DNA from: Altererythrobacter sp. CAU 1644 | GTDB lineage: Bacteria; Pseudomonadota; Alphaproteobacteria; Sphingomonadales; Sphingomonadaceae | NCBI RefSeq assembly: GCF_029623755.1 | Contig: NZ_CP121106.1 | Coordinates: 1,871,001-1,935,000 of the forward strand | Length of the DNA: 64,000 nt | Reading direction: 5' to 3' | In this document: positions 54,197-64,000 of the stretch, in pieces | Layout of the letters: each line of letters starts with the position of its first letter | Position numbering within the stretch: the first letter of the stretch is position 1 | Made by a program: the position numbers and the translations under genes | The notes under the pieces: model-generated | What the model was told of the DNA's origin: nothing | Seen by the model: only the letters and a program-made list of their open reading frames with translations | Databases searched by the model: none

Positions 54197-54514
54197 TTAC
54201 TCTGTCTCGTTCTCGATAGTTGCTGCGGGCGTGTCGACCTCTGCGCCGTCCGCGTCGCCCACTTCGTCGAAGCGGTCGCTGACGATCGAATCGGTGTCGT
54301 CGCCACTGTCCTCGAAGTTCTGGGCGTAGTCTCCGCGGTCACGGGCTTCCTCGGCCTTTTCACCTTCCTGCCACGCACCCGTCATCCAGATCAGTGACAG
54401 CAGGACGATCGCGAGTACCGTCCCAATCCCCAGGACCCAGCGCATGTGTCCGGATGTCTCACCAGCCTTCGCTTCGGTATCGTCCAGGTGAATTTCGTCG
54501 CCTTGCTTTTCCAT
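54197..54514 (-). CDS. Single-pass membrane protein with acidic tail
   Basis: A 105-residue protein. One membrane helix at about residues 25-45 ('WVLGIGTVLAIVLLSLIWM') and a highly acidic Asp/Glu-rich tail ('DFEDSGDDTDSIV' area). GGGAGCG precedes ATG 54514. Seen as a conserved hypothetical in related bacteria; function unknown. Confidence 0.75.
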   Translation of the reverse strand: MEKQGDEIHLDDTEAKAGETSGHMRWVLGIGTVLAIVLLSLIWMTGAWQEGEKAEEARDRGDYAQNFEDSGDDTDSIVSDRFDEVGDADGAEVDTPAATIENETE

Positions 54515-54603
54515 GACTATCGCTCCCGCTCTTTAGGATCGTGTGCATCCCCTTGGGCCACAACGAGACCGGAGGCCGAATGTTCCGTCGAAGCGGAGCG
54601 CGA

Positions 54604-55428
54604 TCAATCCCGCAGCAAATCGTTGATGCCGGTCTTTTCGCGCGTCTGCGCATCGACCGTCTTGACGATCACCGCACACGCAAGCGACGGGCCACCCTTG
54701 GGATCGGGGAGCGTTCCCGGGACCACGACCGAATAGGGCGGGATATGGCCGCGGATGATCTCGCCGGTCTCGCGAAAGACGATCTTGGTCGACTGGGTGA
54801 TGAAAACACCCATCGCGACAACGCAACCTTCGCCAACGATCACGCCTTCGACGATTTCGCTACGCGCCCCGATAAAGCAGTTGTCGCCAATGATCGTGGG
54901 GTTGGCCTGCATCGGTTCGAGCACTCCGCCAATGCCGGTGCCGGCCGAGATGTGGCAGTTCTTGCCGATCTGCGCGCAGGATCCGATCGAACCCCAGGTA
55001 TCGACCATTGTGCCTGCCCCGACATAGGCGCCGATGTTGACGAAGCTCGGCATGAGGACGCAGCCCGGAGCGATGTAGGCGCCGCGCCGGGCGATTGCGC
55101 CGGGAACGACGCGAATTCCGGCATCGGTGAACCGGCTTTCCCCCCAGCCAGCGAATTTGCTCGGCACCTTGTCATAGGCCGGCTGGCCGGCACTGCCGCC
55201 CTCCATCACCCGGTTGTCGTTAAGGCGGAAGCTCAGCAGCACGGCCTTCTTCAGCCACTGGTTAACCGTCCACCCGCCTTGGCCATCGGGTTCGGCCACG
55301 CGCGCTTCGCCGCTGTCGAGCAATTCGATGGCCGTATCGACCACCTTGCGCACATCGCCGCTGGCTGGAGTGATCTCGCTCCGGCGTTCCCAGGCAGACT
55401 CGATGGCGCTGGCTAGTTCATCTGACAT
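54604..55428 (-). CDS. dapD: Tetrahydrodipicolinate N-succinyltransferase
   Basis: A 274-residue left-handed beta-helix acyltransferase of lysine/meso-DAP synthesis, using succinyl-CoA. The hexapeptide region runs from '[20 protein letters not shown]' through '[18 protein letters not shown]'. '[20 protein letters not shown]' is a DapD signature. ATG 55428 follows CGGAGCC. Single gene, divergent from the subtilisin-like gene. Confidence 0.97.
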   Translation of the reverse strand: MSDELASAIESAWERRSEITPASGDVRKVVDTAIELLDSGEARVAEPDGQGGWTVNQWLKKAVLLSFRLNDNRVMEGGSAGQPAYDKVPSKFAGWGESRFTDAGIRVVPGAIARRGAYIAPGCVLMPSFVNIGAYVGAGTMVDTWGSIGSCAQIGKNCHISAGTGIGGVLEPMQANPTIIGDNCFIGARSEIVEGVIVGEGCVVAMGVFITQSTKIVFRETGEIIRGHIPPYSVVVPGTLPDPKGGPSLACAVIVKTVDAQTREKTGINDLLRD

Positions 55429-55580
55429 TATGGCTCCGTGCAATAATCGGGGGATATTAAGCGCTGCTAGCGAGCCGGGTGGGTGGCCGCAAGGCGTGAA
55501 GGACGTAGAAAAAGTTGCCACGCCGCTAACCCTTGCCGTAGATAATACGGTCAATGGGGGCAGGATAATGAGGTCGCCCC

Positions 55581-57965
55581 ATGCCTGTAACCCGCTCTTT
55601 ACCGTTTTCGTCGAGTTCGGCCGCGCTTGCTGCGGCCTGTCTGGCCCTTGCTGCATGCGGGGGCGGTGGAGGTACGCGCAGCACGCCAGCGCCCGCGCCT
55701 GCTCCCACTCCGACGCCCACACCCACACCGACGCCGACTCCAACTCCAACACCTACCCCAACGCCTACGCCCACTCCGACGCCTACTCCGGGCGGGTCAG
55801 GCTATGCGCCGCCGCCGCTGCCCAACGACACGATCGGCTACAACACCTCGGAATTCCGCCGGTCCGACGGCCCTGGTTTTCACGGAGCGCCAACCGCCTG
55901 GGTTCGGGGCGCGACTGGTGCCGGGGAGACCATCGCGATCATCGACAGCGGGATTGACCAGAACAATCCTGAATTCGCCGGCCGGATCTCCTCGGCCTCG
56001 ATCGGGATCAACGGCAACACCACGATCCAGGAAGAGGATAACCACGGGACATTGGTGTCGCTGGTGGCCGCCGCCGACAACAACAACTCGGGGAACGTCG
56101 GGATCGCCTACGACGCGACGATCCTGACAATTCGCGCCGACGACCCCGGCAGTTGCGCGACCGATGACGACTGCGTCTTCAGCGATATCGGCGCGGGTAT
56201 CGTCCATGCGGTCGATAATGGTGCCGTGGTGGTGAACCTTTCGCTGGGGGGCGAGGGCAGTTCGCGGGCCGAGCGCTCGGCCGTGCAATATGCCGCGGCA
56301 AACAACGTGGTGGTTGTGATATCGTCCGGGAATGACGGGGTCGCGACGCCAGACGCATTCGCGCGCGACCTCGCCGCTTCGGGCAATGGTAATGTGATCA
56401 TTGTCGGTTCGGTCGACAGCAACGGCGTGATTTCCGACTTCAGCAACCAGGCGACCAATGTCACGCAGCACTTCCTCACCGCGCTTGGAGAGGGTGTCTT
56501 CGTCGTGTTCGACGGTTCGGGCTGGCTCATTTCCGGCACGAGCTTCTCCGCACCGCAGGTATCGGGTGCTGTTGCGCTGCTGGCCCAGGCCTTTCCCAAC
56601 CTGACGGCGCGCGAAATCGTGCAACTGCTGCTCACCACGGCGCAGGACGTCGGTGCGGCAGGGGTCGACAATGTCTATGGCTACGGCATCCTCAACATCC
56701 ACCAGGCGTTCCAGCCCCAGGGGGTGACGACGATGGCGGGTAGTGCGACACCGGTCTCGACCTCGGGCGACATGGGGGTGGGCTCGGCGCCGATGGGCGA
56801 TGCCGTCCGCGTCGCCAACATCCAGTCGATCATTACCGACAAATACGATCGGGCATTCAATTTCGACATTTCGGCGCGCTTGCGCAGTGCGCAGATCACC
56901 CCGCGGCTCTTCAATGCCGTTGAGCGTCACGGCCGCACCGTCGCTGCGGGCAATCGCGACCTCGCACTTGCCTTCACGGTGGGTGAGGGCAGTCGCGCCG
57001 CCGGCCTAGACTGGTCGCAACAGCTCAGCCTGACGCAGGATGATGCCGAGCAGTCAAAGGTGCTGGCAGCGCGCGTCTCCGCGAAACTGGCGCCCGGGTT
57101 CGATCTCAGCGTCGGCTATGCGCAAGGGGCAGACGGCATCGTTGCGCAATTGCAGGGGCAGGATGCGAGCCTGTCGCGCCCTGCATTCCTCATTGCGCCG
57201 GACGCGCGCAGCCAACAGGGGCATTTCGCGCAAGGCGACATAGCGATTGCGCTGCGTCATCAGTTCGGGCCATGGGGCCTGACACTCCATGCCGAACGAG
57301 GCGACACCTGGTACGGCAACGCCCGCTTTGGGGAAGATATCTATCTCGGCGTGCGCGAGAAACGCCCGACCCAGAGTATCGGCTTCGCCGTCGACCGCGA
57401 GTTCAAGGGGACGGTGGCAACGCTCGACCTCAGCTGGCGGAACGAAGATGCCACCGTATTGGGCGGCTATTTCCACGAGAGTCTTGGCATCACAGGGGCG
57501 GACAGTGTCTTTGCCGATCTCGCGCTGCGGCGGGCGATTGGGCCACGATGGCAGGTCGGGGCCGAATGGCGCCAGGGGATGACGACTCCGCGCGGCGGGG
57601 GTCTCCTGGCCAGTGGTTCGCGGATCTGGAGCAATGCCTGGGCCTTCGATCTGGCGCGGCATGGCTTCCTCTCGCAAGCGGACAGCATCGGCCTGCGGTT
57701 GAGCCAGCCCCTGCGCGTCGAAAGCGGTGGGCTCAACCTCAATCTCCCGATCGCCTATGATTACGCGACCGAGAGCGCGAGCTTCGGCATCCGCCAGCTC
57801 AACCTGGCGCCGCGGGGCCGCGAGGTGATGGGCGAACTGGCATGGCGCGGACCACTGTTGTGGGGCAACGCTGCGGCGAGCCTGTTCTACCGTCGACAGC
57901 CGGGACACTACGTCGCCGCCCCGGACGATGCGGGTGTCGTGGTGAGATGGGACGCGAAGTTCTAG
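55581..57965 (+). CDS. Subtilisin-like serine protease lipoprotein with Thr-Pro linker
   Basis: A 794-residue S8 peptidase. Lipobox 'LALAAC' at C26, a flexible linker of 14 Thr-Pro dipeptides (residues 43-70), then the catalytic domain: D122 ('IIDSGID'), H155 ('EDNHGT'), oxyanion N251 ('SSGND') and S321 ('SGTSFSAPQ'). Residues beyond about 400 have beta-strand character, ending in 'VVRWDAKF', consistent with an autotransporter-like barrel. An alternative is a periplasmic lipoprotein protease. ATG 55581. Confidence 0.93.
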   Translation: MPVTRSLPFSSSSAALAAACLALAACGGGGGTRSTPAPAPAPTPTPTPTPTPTPTPTPTPTPTPTPTPTPGGSGYAPPPLPNDTIGYNTSEFRRSDGPGFHGAPTAWVRGATGAGETIAIIDSGIDQNNPEFAGRISSASIGINGNTTIQEEDNHGTLVSLVAAADNNNSGNVGIAYDATILTIRADDPGSCATDDDCVFSDIGAGIVHAVDNGAVVVNLSLGGEGSSRAERSAVQYAAANNVVVVISSGNDGVATPDAFARDLAASGNGNVIIVGSVDSNGVISDFSNQATNVTQHFLTALGEGVFVVFDGSGWLISGTSFSAPQVSGAVALLAQAFPNLTAREIVQLLLTTAQDVGAAGVDNVYGYGILNIHQAFQPQGVTTMAGSATPVSTSGDMGVGSAPMGDAVRVANIQSIITDKYDRAFNFDISARLRSAQITPRLFNAVERHGRTVAAGNRDLALAFTVGEGSRAAGLDWSQQLSLTQDDAEQSKVLAARVSAKLAPGFDLSVGYAQGADGIVAQLQGQDASLSRPAFLIAPDARSQQGHFAQGDIAIALRHQFGPWGLTLHAERGDTWYGNARFGEDIYLGVREKRPTQSIGFAVDREFKGTVATLDLSWRNEDATVLGGYFHESLGITGADSVFADLALRRAIGPRWQVGAEWRQGMTTPRGGGLLASGSRIWSNAWAFDLARHGFLSQADSIGLRLSQPLRVESGGLNLNLPIAYDYATESASFGIRQLNLAPRGREVMGELAWRGPLLWGNAAASLFYRRQPGHYVAAPDDAGVVVRWDAKF
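55707..55790 (+). repeat. Hexamer repeat encoding (Thr-Pro)14
   Basis: Fourteen ACN-CCN units in tandem. Codons vary (ACT, ACG, ACA, ACC with CCG, CCC, CCA, CCT), so selection on the protein linker, not pure DNA slippage, is likely. Confidence 0.9.
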
Positions 57966-57980
57966 CGCTCCGCTCTCGCG

Positions 57981-59066
57981 CTATTCGGGCATTCCGGCGG
58001 CAATCGCGAACTCATAGGCGCGCTCGATCAGCGGAGTGACCCGCTCGCTCATCTGCTTGGCATGGGCCGACGACGCGGTGCCATCGATCACGCGCTTCTT
58101 GATGCCCTGCATGATCCCCGCGAGCCGGAAGAGGTTGTAGGCGAAATACCAGTCCATCGGCGGCACCGGATAGCCGGTTCGCGCGACATAGCGCTCCACC
58201 GCTTCGTCCTGCGACGGGATGCCCAGCGCCTCGATATCGAGGCCGAGCAGGCCGGCCCGTCCGTCGGCCGGATTGTGCCAGTTGAGCATGAGATAGCTGA
58301 AATCGGCGATCGGATCGCCCAGCGTCGACAGTTCCCAGTCGAGCACTGCCAGGACCCGGTTCTCATCCTTCGCGAAGATCATGTTGTCGAGCCGGTAATC
58401 GCCATGCACCACCGAACTTTCATGTTGCGGCGGGATGGTTTCGGGCAGCCATTCGATCAGCCGCTCCATCTTCGGCTGGTGCTCGGTTTCAGAGAGCTTG
58501 TACTGCTTGGTCCAGCGACTGATCTGGCGCGCGCAATAGTCGACCGGCTTGCCAAAATCCCCAAGCCCGATCTCGTCGGGTTTCTTGAGATGCAGGTCGG
58601 CCATGGTGTCGATCATGGCGTTGTAGATTTCGCGGCGTTCCTCCGGCGTGTTGTCGGGCAGTGCGCCGTTCCACAGGCTGCGTCCGTCGGCCATGCTCAT
58701 GACGAAGAACTTCGACCCGATCACGTCCGGGTCCTCGCATAGCCCAAAGGTGCGCGGCACCGGGAACCCGGTCGGGTAAAGGCCGGTCATCGCCTTGTAT
58801 TCGCGGTCGACCGCATGCGCACTGGGGAGCAGCTTGCCGAACGGCTGACGGCGCAGCACGTAGGACGCAGCTGGCGTGTCGATCCGGTAGGTCGGGTTCG
58901 ACTGACCACCCTTGAACTTCGAGTAGCTGATTGGCCCTGCAAAGCCTTCGACATTGGCTTCGAACCATTGTGTCAGCCGTTCGAGGTCCAGCTGGTCGCG
59001 TTCGGTCACCTTGACCGTGCCGACCATTTCCTTCTGGTAGTCGATCGGTTGCGCTTCTCCGGACAT
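57981..59066 (-). CDS. APH/ACAD10-like phosphotransferase family protein
   Basis: A 361-residue protein with a kinase-like fold: 'SVVHGDYRLDNMIF' (catalytic HGD...N) and 'VLDWELSTLGDPIAD' (the metal-binding DW motif), the pattern of the aminoglycoside phosphotransferase family linked to ACAD10 and ACAD11-like proteins. It probably phosphorylates a 4-hydroxyacyl-CoA or related alcohol in the acyl-CoA dehydrogenase cluster. Its ATG is one base from the alcohol dehydrogenase stop (TGATG). Confidence 0.9.
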   Translation of the reverse strand: MSGEAQPIDYQKEMVGTVKVTERDQLDLERLTQWFEANVEGFAGPISYSKFKGGQSNPTYRIDTPAASYVLRRQPFGKLLPSAHAVDREYKAMTGLYPTGFPVPRTFGLCEDPDVIGSKFFVMSMADGRSLWNGALPDNTPEERREIYNAMIDTMADLHLKKPDEIGLGDFGKPVDYCARQISRWTKQYKLSETEHQPKMERLIEWLPETIPPQHESSVVHGDYRLDNMIFAKDENRVLAVLDWELSTLGDPIADFSYLMLNWHNPADGRAGLLGLDIEALGIPSQDEAVERYVARTGYPVPPMDWYFAYNLFRLAGIMQGIKKRVIDGTASSAHAKQMSERVTPLIERAYEFAIAAGMPE

Positions 59067-60154
59067 CAGTCGAACACCACCACGCTACGCGCCGAATGTC
59101 CGTCGCGCATCTTGTCGAAGCCCTTGTTGATGTCCTCGAGCGGGATGCGCTCGGCGATGATCGTGTCGAGATCGAGCAGCCCGCGCAGGTAGAAGTCGAC
59201 GAGCCGCGGCAAATCGACCGGGAAGTGATTGTAGCCCATGATCGCGCCCTGCAACCGCTTGCCCGACAGGAGGTCCATCGCGCTGAGCCCGACCTTGCAG
59301 TCCAGTGGCATCATGCCGAGGATGATTGCCGTGCCGCCGCGCCGCAGCGATGCCACAGCGAGATCGGCGGAAGCCTGCCTGCCGACGGCCTCGATCCCGT
59401 AATGCACCCCGCCGTCCGAAATCTCGTGGATCAGCTTGACCGCATCGTCGGCCACGGCATCGACCGTGTGGGTCGCGCCGAGCACCTTGGCCAGTTCGCG
59501 CTTTTCCGGAATCGGATCGACCGCGATAACCTTGCCCGCACCGGCGATCTTGGCCGCGTTGACGACTGCGAGACCAACGCCGCCGCAGCCGATCACCGCT
59601 ACCGTTTCACCCGGCACGACCTTGGCCGCGTTGAAGATCGTCCCGGCACCCGTCGTCACCGCGCATCCCAGCAGGGCGGCGCGGTCGAACGGCATATCCT
59701 TGTCGATCGCGACGCAGGCATTCTCGTGGATCAGCATCTGCTCGCTGAAGGCCGAGAGATTGAGCATCTGCATCACCGGCGAACCGTCGGCGCGGGCAAT
59801 GCGGCCCTTCGCGTCGGGCGCGCGGCGTGTGTCGGCCCCCATGCAGAGCGCCATGCGGCCGGTTACGCAGAACTCGCAGTGACCGCAGAAGGCCGACAGA
59901 CAGGAGACCACGTGGTCGCCTGGCTTCACGGTCTTTACCTCGCTGCCAACCGCGCGAACGATCCCTGCCGCCTCGTGGCCCGGAATGGCCGGGAGCGGGT
60001 GCGGATAGGAGCCCTCGATGAAGTGCAGGTCCGAATGGCACAGCCCGCAGGCCTTGGTGTCGATCAGCACCTCATGCGCGGCGGGTTCGGCATATTCGAC
60101 CTCGCCGATGACCAGCCCATCGCCGGGCTTCTCGAGAATGGCAGCCTTCGCCAT
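59066..60154 (-). CDS. Zinc-dependent alcohol dehydrogenase
   Basis: A 362-residue MDR dehydrogenase. Catalytic zinc 'ACGLCHSDLHF' and 'PGHEAAG'; structural zinc cysteines 'CGHCEFCVTGRMALC'; NAD-binding 'IGCGGVGLAVVNAA'. Likely oxidises a primary alcohol feeding the CoA pathway, but the substrate is not clear. It overlaps both neighbours by one base, so it is translated with them. Confidence 0.92.
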   Translation of the reverse strand: MAKAAILEKPGDGLVIGEVEYAEPAAHEVLIDTKACGLCHSDLHFIEGSYPHPLPAIPGHEAAGIVRAVGSEVKTVKPGDHVVSCLSAFCGHCEFCVTGRMALCMGADTRRAPDAKGRIARADGSPVMQMLNLSAFSEQMLIHENACVAIDKDMPFDRAALLGCAVTTGAGTIFNAAKVVPGETVAVIGCGGVGLAVVNAAKIAGAGKVIAVDPIPEKRELAKVLGATHTVDAVADDAVKLIHEISDGGVHYGIEAVGRQASADLAVASLRRGGTAIILGMMPLDCKVGLSAMDLLSGKRLQGAIMGYNHFPVDLPRLVDFYLRGLLDLDTIIAERIPLEDINKGFDKMRDGHSARSVVVFD

Positions 60155-61488
60155 CAGCGCGCCACTCCCATATCGCCCGAGCTCAGGCTGTCATTGTCGG
60201 CCTGCGGCCCCTTGCCATCGCGCAGGGCGTTGGCGCTCGGACCCTTCTCGGGCAGGTGCTTGGCGAACTCCATCCGCGCGATCGAACGGGCGTGGACCTC
60301 GTCCGGGCCGTCGGCCAGCCGCAGCGTGCGCTGGTGAGCGTAGGCATTGGCGAGACCGTAATCGTCCGATACGCCGCCGCCGCCATGCGCCTGGATCGCA
60401 TCGTCGATGATCCTGAGCGCCATGTTGGGCGCCTGGACCTTGATCATGGCGATTTCCTGCTTGGCGGCCTTGTTCCCGACCTTGTCCATCATGTCGGCGG
60501 CCTTGAGGCACAGCAGGCGGGTCATGTCGATGTCGATCCGGGCGCGCGCGACGCGCTCTTCCCACACCGAATGCTTGTAGATCGGCTTGCCGAACGCCTC
60601 GCGTTCTTGCAGCCGCTTGCACATCTTGTGCAGCGCTTCCTCGGCCACGCCGATGGTGCGCATGCAGTGGTGGATGCGGCCCGGGCCGAGGCGGCCCTGC
60701 GCGATCTCGAAGCCGCGGCCTTCGCCGAGCAACATGTTCGTGACCGGAACGCGCACGTCCTTCAGTTCGACTTCCATGTGCCCGTGCGGCGCATCGTCAT
60801 AGCCGAACACCGGCAGGTGACGGATCACGTTCACGCCTTCCGCATCTGTCGGCATCAGGATCATCGATTGCGCGGCATGGCGGCCGGCGCTGAAATCGGT
60901 CTTGCCCATGACGATCGCGACTTTGCAGCGCGGGTCACCTAGACCCGATGACCACCACTTGCGGCCGTTGATCACATATTCGTCGCCGTCGCGGTCGATC
61001 CGGCATTCGATATTGGTCGCGTCGGAAGATGCGGTGAAGGGCTCGGTCATCAGGAAGGCAGATCGGATTTCGCCGTTCATGATCGGCGTCAGCCATTGAT
61101 CCTTCTGTTCGCGCGTGCCGTAGCGGTGGAACACCTCCATATTGCCGGTGTCGGGCGCCGAGCAGTTGAAGACTTCCGAGGCGAAACCGATGCGGCCCAT
61201 TTCCTCGGCGCAGAGCGCATATTCGAGGTTGGTCAGGCCGGGGCCTTCGAACTCGTAGCTTTCGTCGACATGATGGTGGCCGTCGTTGCGCGGCGGCATG
61301 AAGAGGTTCCAGATGCCGTCGGCCTTGGCCTTGGCCTTGAGCTCTTCGACGACCGGAATGACTTTCCACCTGTCACCTTCGGCATCCTGCGCCTTGTAGG
61401 TCGGGACGGCGGGACGGACATGGGCATCGATGAAATTCTTGACGCGGTCGCGCCAATATTGCTGCCGTTCGGTCGGTTCGAAGTCCAT
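60154..61488 (-). CDS. Acyl-CoA dehydrogenase
   Basis: A 444-residue flavoprotein, longer at the N-terminus than classical enzymes, as in ACAD10/11-related dehydrogenases. '[19 protein letters not shown]' and '[21 protein letters not shown]' are the FAD/acyl-binding middle domain; '[20 protein letters not shown]' lies near the flavin-ribityl end. It removes two hydrogens from an acyl-CoA. Fourth in the minus-strand cluster with the APH-like gene and the alcohol dehydrogenase. Confidence 0.93.
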   Translation of the reverse strand: MDFEPTERQQYWRDRVKNFIDAHVRPAVPTYKAQDAEGDRWKVIPVVEELKAKAKADGIWNLFMPPRNDGHHHVDESYEFEGPGLTNLEYALCAEEMGRIGFASEVFNCSAPDTGNMEVFHRYGTREQKDQWLTPIMNGEIRSAFLMTEPFTASSDATNIECRIDRDGDEYVINGRKWWSSGLGDPRCKVAIVMGKTDFSAGRHAAQSMILMPTDAEGVNVIRHLPVFGYDDAPHGHMEVELKDVRVPVTNMLLGEGRGFEIAQGRLGPGRIHHCMRTIGVAEEALHKMCKRLQEREAFGKPIYKHSVWEERVARARIDIDMTRLLCLKAADMMDKVGNKAAKQEIAMIKVQAPNMALRIIDDAIQAHGGGGVSDDYGLANAYAHQRTLRLADGPDEVHARSIARMEFAKHLPEKGPSANALRDGKGPQADNDSLSSGDMGVAR

Positions 61489-61597
61489 CCTGTCTATCCT
61501 TCTCTATGTATCATTCGGTTGATCTGGCGAATCCGTTTCGCTGTGAAACTGGCAGAGCGACCCTTGGTCGCCAAGCCCGATTTGTCATTGCTGCCAA

Positions 61598-63067
61598 TCA
61601 AGGCAGGATCCTCGTCCCGTCGATATCTCCCCTGGCCTCGGCATCGAGCTTGGCCAGGCGTGCCTCGTGATCGGCGCGGTTGATCGGGAAGCGCCGCAAT
61701 ACCAGCAGGCCGGTGGCTCCGATCACCAGTATCGCGGTGACATAGCCGAGCGCGAGTCCATCGAGCACGCCCTGGGTGACTTGCCCCGGTGCTGCCGAGC
61801 GCGGGAAGGCCGCGGACGACAGAATGATCCCGGCGATGAAAATCCCGATCCCGGTCGCGCATTTCTGCATGAAGAAATAGCCGGCGAAGAACAGGCCCTC
61901 GGACCGGCGGCCGGTTTCCGACTGCGACGCTTCGACCACGTCGGCCATCATCGAACTCGACAGGATCATCAGGGCGATACCGAAGGTGTTCGACATGAAG
62001 ATGATCGCAAACACCAGCAGCACGCTGGGCTTCCCGGCGACTTCCGGAAAGACGTCGAAGACGTAGAGCAGGTAGAGCAGCGTGTTGAAGGAGATCGACG
62101 CCAGCCCCGAGAATATCGCCGCCTGGCGCTTGCCCAGTCGGCGGGCGAGCGGTGCGACGACGAAGAAGGCCGCGATCATCGTCCCGAACAGGATCAGCGC
62201 ATAGGCGGTCTTCTCGGCCTGGTCGAACAGCCACAGGAAACCGATCATGTAATTGCTCAGCGAAAAGGCGATGCCTTGGTTCACGAAGCTGAACAGCGCG
62301 GCGAAAACGAGCCACAGAAAAGCGCGGTTGGACAGGGTCTGGCGCATCTCCCCTGCAATCTGCCTCAGCCCACCAGTATTTGCGGGAAGCGGCGGCGAGG
62401 GCTTTGCAATGCGCTTGTGCTGGCCGGCAGCGGACAGCAGTACAGCGCCCGCCATCAACACCGCCCCGGTCAGCGAATAGGCGGCGTAACCGGCCGGATC
62501 GGTCTCCCCGGCGGCGCGGAAAAACACCGCATAGGCGAGGATCAGGATCAGCAGGCCTCCGGCCCAGCCGAACAGGAAGCGATAGCGCATCAGGATGGTG
62601 CGTTCGTCGTAGTCCCCGGTTAGTTCGGGGACGAGGGCGATCGAGGGCACTTCGCACATCGAGACGAGCGAACGCACCACGATCGCCCAGCCGACCAGCC
62701 AGACGATCGTCATCGCGTCGCTGGCTTCGGGCGGATGCCACAAGGCCATCCAGGCAAAGGCGAGCGGGATGGGTGCGCCATAGAGCCAGGGTAGGCGCCT
62801 GCCCCAGCGGGTCTGCGTCCGGTCGGTCAACTCGCCAATCACCGGATCGACGAAGGCATCGGCAATCAGCGCGACCATGATCGCGGTGCCGACGAGGCCC
62901 GCATCGAGACCGACGACCTGATTGTAGAACAGCAGCAGGAAGGTCGCGAAACCGTTCTCCTTCACCCCATAGGCGATGCTGCCAAAGCCATGCACGACTT
63001 TGAGCCGGACCGGCAGTCGTTCGGGCGGTGGAGTAGGGATCACAGGGGCAGCAGGAGAAAGACTCAT
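61598..63067 (-). CDS. GPH/MFS-type transporter
   Basis: A 489-residue twelve-helix transporter. 'VYGSIAYGVKENGFATF'-like start, 'ALIADAFVDPVIGELTDRTQTRWGRR' (the GPH-family motif in loop 2) and 'IALVPELTGDYDERTILMRYRF' are typical of glycoside-pentoside-hexuronide:cation symporters. Probably imports the compound degraded by the cluster. ATGA overlap with the upstream SDR; 109 bp to the acyl-CoA dehydrogenase gene downstream. Confidence 0.88.
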   Translation of the reverse strand: MSLSPAAPVIPTPPPERLPVRLKVVHGFGSIAYGVKENGFATFLLLFYNQVVGLDAGLVGTAIMVALIADAFVDPVIGELTDRTQTRWGRRLPWLYGAPIPLAFAWMALWHPPEASDAMTIVWLVGWAIVVRSLVSMCEVPSIALVPELTGDYDERTILMRYRFLFGWAGGLLILILAYAVFFRAAGETDPAGYAAYSLTGAVLMAGAVLLSAAGQHKRIAKPSPPLPANTGGLRQIAGEMRQTLSNRAFLWLVFAALFSFVNQGIAFSLSNYMIGFLWLFDQAEKTAYALILFGTMIAAFFVVAPLARRLGKRQAAIFSGLASISFNTLLYLLYVFDVFPEVAGKPSVLLVFAIIFMSNTFGIALMILSSSMMADVVEASQSETGRRSEGLFFAGYFFMQKCATGIGIFIAGIILSSAAFPRSAAPGQVTQGVLDGLALGYVTAILVIGATGLLVLRRFPINRADHEARLAKLDAEARGDIDGTRILP

Positions 63068-63933
63068 TCGGCTTGAGCTTGCCTCGCTTCTTCCTCGAGC
63101 GCTTCGAGTGGCGCATAGACACCCGGCTCATCGGGATCCCAGCTGTAGCGCGGCCCGAGCGTAAGCCCGCCATCGACCAGCAGCGATGTACCGGTCACGA
63201 AGCCCGCCGCATCGCTCGCCAGATAGGCGCAAGCCTCGGCGATATCGCGCGATTGCCCGCCGCGTTTCACCGGCTGTGCGTTCGAGCTCATCTGGGCGAT
63301 CATGCCCTTGGCCAATTCCTTCTGGTCGTCTGTCACGGCGAGGTTGCGCGTGAAGATGTTCGTGTTGATGAAGCCGGGCTGGATCGCGTTGACGCGGATG
63401 TTGAACTGGGCGAGATCGGCCGCCGCCATCTTTGTGAGGTGCAGCACCCCGGCCTTGGCGACGGCATACGCGGTGGGCGAATAGCCCGGGCCGACGGCCG
63501 CCACGCTTGAGACGTTGACGATCGAAGCGCCCGGCCTGCCCATCATGTGCGGCGCTGCATAACGGATGCACATTGCCACCGATCGCAACAGCAGGTCCAT
63601 CGTGCGGTCCCACTCGTCGGGCTCGATTTCGTGGATCGGCGGGCGTTCGCCCGGCGCTCCTGCATTGTTGAACAGCACGTCGATCCCGCCGGTTTCGCCA
63701 GCGGCGTGATCCATCAGCGCCTTGATCTCAGCGGGCGAGCACACATCGCAGCGTTTGAAACGGATCGATCCACCCGTGTCATTCGCGCTGCCATCGGCCA
63801 CGCGGCGGCCGTTCGCCTCATCGATGTCGCTGGCGTAGACCGTCGCGCCTTCGGTCGCGAACAACCGGGCCGCTTCTTCGCCAATGCCCGATCCCGCGCC
63901 GGTGATGACCACGGTCTTGCCAGAGAATCGCAT
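63064..63933 (-). CDS. Short-chain dehydrogenase/reductase
   Basis: A 289-residue SDR. Cofactor motif 'VVITGAGSGIGEEAARLF', NAD-type 'ASDIDEAN', 'NNAGAPGE', active-site Ser in 'NVSSVAAVG' and Y-x3-K in 'SPTAYAVAKAG'. First gene of the minus-strand operon with the transporter. Substrate unknown; possibly oxidises a hydroxyl on the imported compound. Confidence 0.92.
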   Translation of the reverse strand: MRFSGKTVVITGAGSGIGEEAARLFATEGATVYASDIDEANGRRVADGSANDTGGSIRFKRCDVCSPAEIKALMDHAAGETGGIDVLFNNAGAPGERPPIHEIEPDEWDRTMDLLLRSVAMCIRYAAPHMMGRPGASIVNVSSVAAVGPGYSPTAYAVAKAGVLHLTKMAAADLAQFNIRVNAIQPGFINTNIFTRNLAVTDDQKELAKGMIAQMSSNAQPVKRGGQSRDIAEACAYLASDAAGFVTGTSLLVDGGLTLGPRYSWDPDEPGVYAPLEALEEEARQAQAE

Positions 63934-64000
63934 GGTCTCTCCTTCCCATTTCGATTTGAAACCAGCTTAGGCGCAAGCAGGGGCGCGTCAACGGCGGCGA

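Noticed and set aside
61494..63173. A 559-codon frame on the same strand as the transporter
   Set aside because: Overlaps the real transporter in another frame and is Arg-rich without membrane helices.

Overview
The window comes from a G+C-rich alphaproteobacterium, most likely a sphingomonad of the Erythrobacteraceae (Erythrobacter/Qipengyuania/Altererythrobacter group). The clues are a crtY-crtI-crtB carotenoid cluster, a LOV-domain HWE-type histidine kinase like those known from Erythrobacter litoralis, many secreted peptidases and hydrolases with short signal peptides, and small proteins typical of sphingomonads. This placement is inferred from gene content; no rRNA is present.

Layout. 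1-4.1 kb holds the cbb3 oxidase operon ccoNOQP-ccoG on the minus strand. Beside it lie an FNR/FixK-type regulator and an OmpW-like porin gene, with perfect FNR boxes in front of ccoN and between the regulator and ompW. 5.7-12.8 kb is housekeeping: enoyl-CoA hydratase, tRNA-Gly(CCC), an SDR, Dps, Pgl, Nudix, DinB and an MFS exporter. 12.9-16.9 kb encodes a biotin-dependent acyl-CoA carboxylase whose two subunit genes flank an HExxH membrane protein. 17-21.4 kb is the overlapping crtY-crtI-LOG-crtB operon. 21.5-29.1 kb is a plus-strand run of envelope or secreted proteins (MipA, amidohydrolase, PqqB-like, DUF885, DUF3604, thioesterase). 29.1-34 kb carries nitronate monooxygenase, a flavin monooxygenase, a TetR regulator and a GST-like protein.

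34.2-41.3 kb is the most unusual region. It holds a secreted protein with a perfect 72-bp tandem repeat, a YadA-like trimeric autotransporter divergent from a second TetR regulator across an array of TCTAGA sites, and a TPP-riboswitch-controlled thiC. A broken second copy of the thiC 3' end follows, then an A+T-richer two-gene island that looks like an AbiE type IV toxin-antitoxin pair. Two near-identical-architecture 47-bp inverted repeats lie in front of that island. 41.3-49 kb contains small stress or ribosome-associated proteins (HPF, CspA) and lipoproteins. 49.1-50.6 kb is a blue-light LOV kinase overlapping a single-domain response regulator. 50.9-55.4 kb has PEBP, SWIB, DUF985, DUF427, a membrane dipeptidase, a TUDOR-like DUF2945 protein with a start site buried in a hairpin, and dapD. 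55.6-58 kb is a subtilisin-like autotransporter-type lipoprotein with a Thr-Pro linker. 58-64 kb is a minus-strand catabolic cluster (SDR, GPH/MFS transporter, acyl-CoA dehydrogenase, alcohol dehydrogenase, APH-like kinase).

Many operons are tightly packed, with ATGA or TGATG overlaps implying translational coupling. Most large antisense reading frames are shadows caused by high G+C at third positions and were left out.
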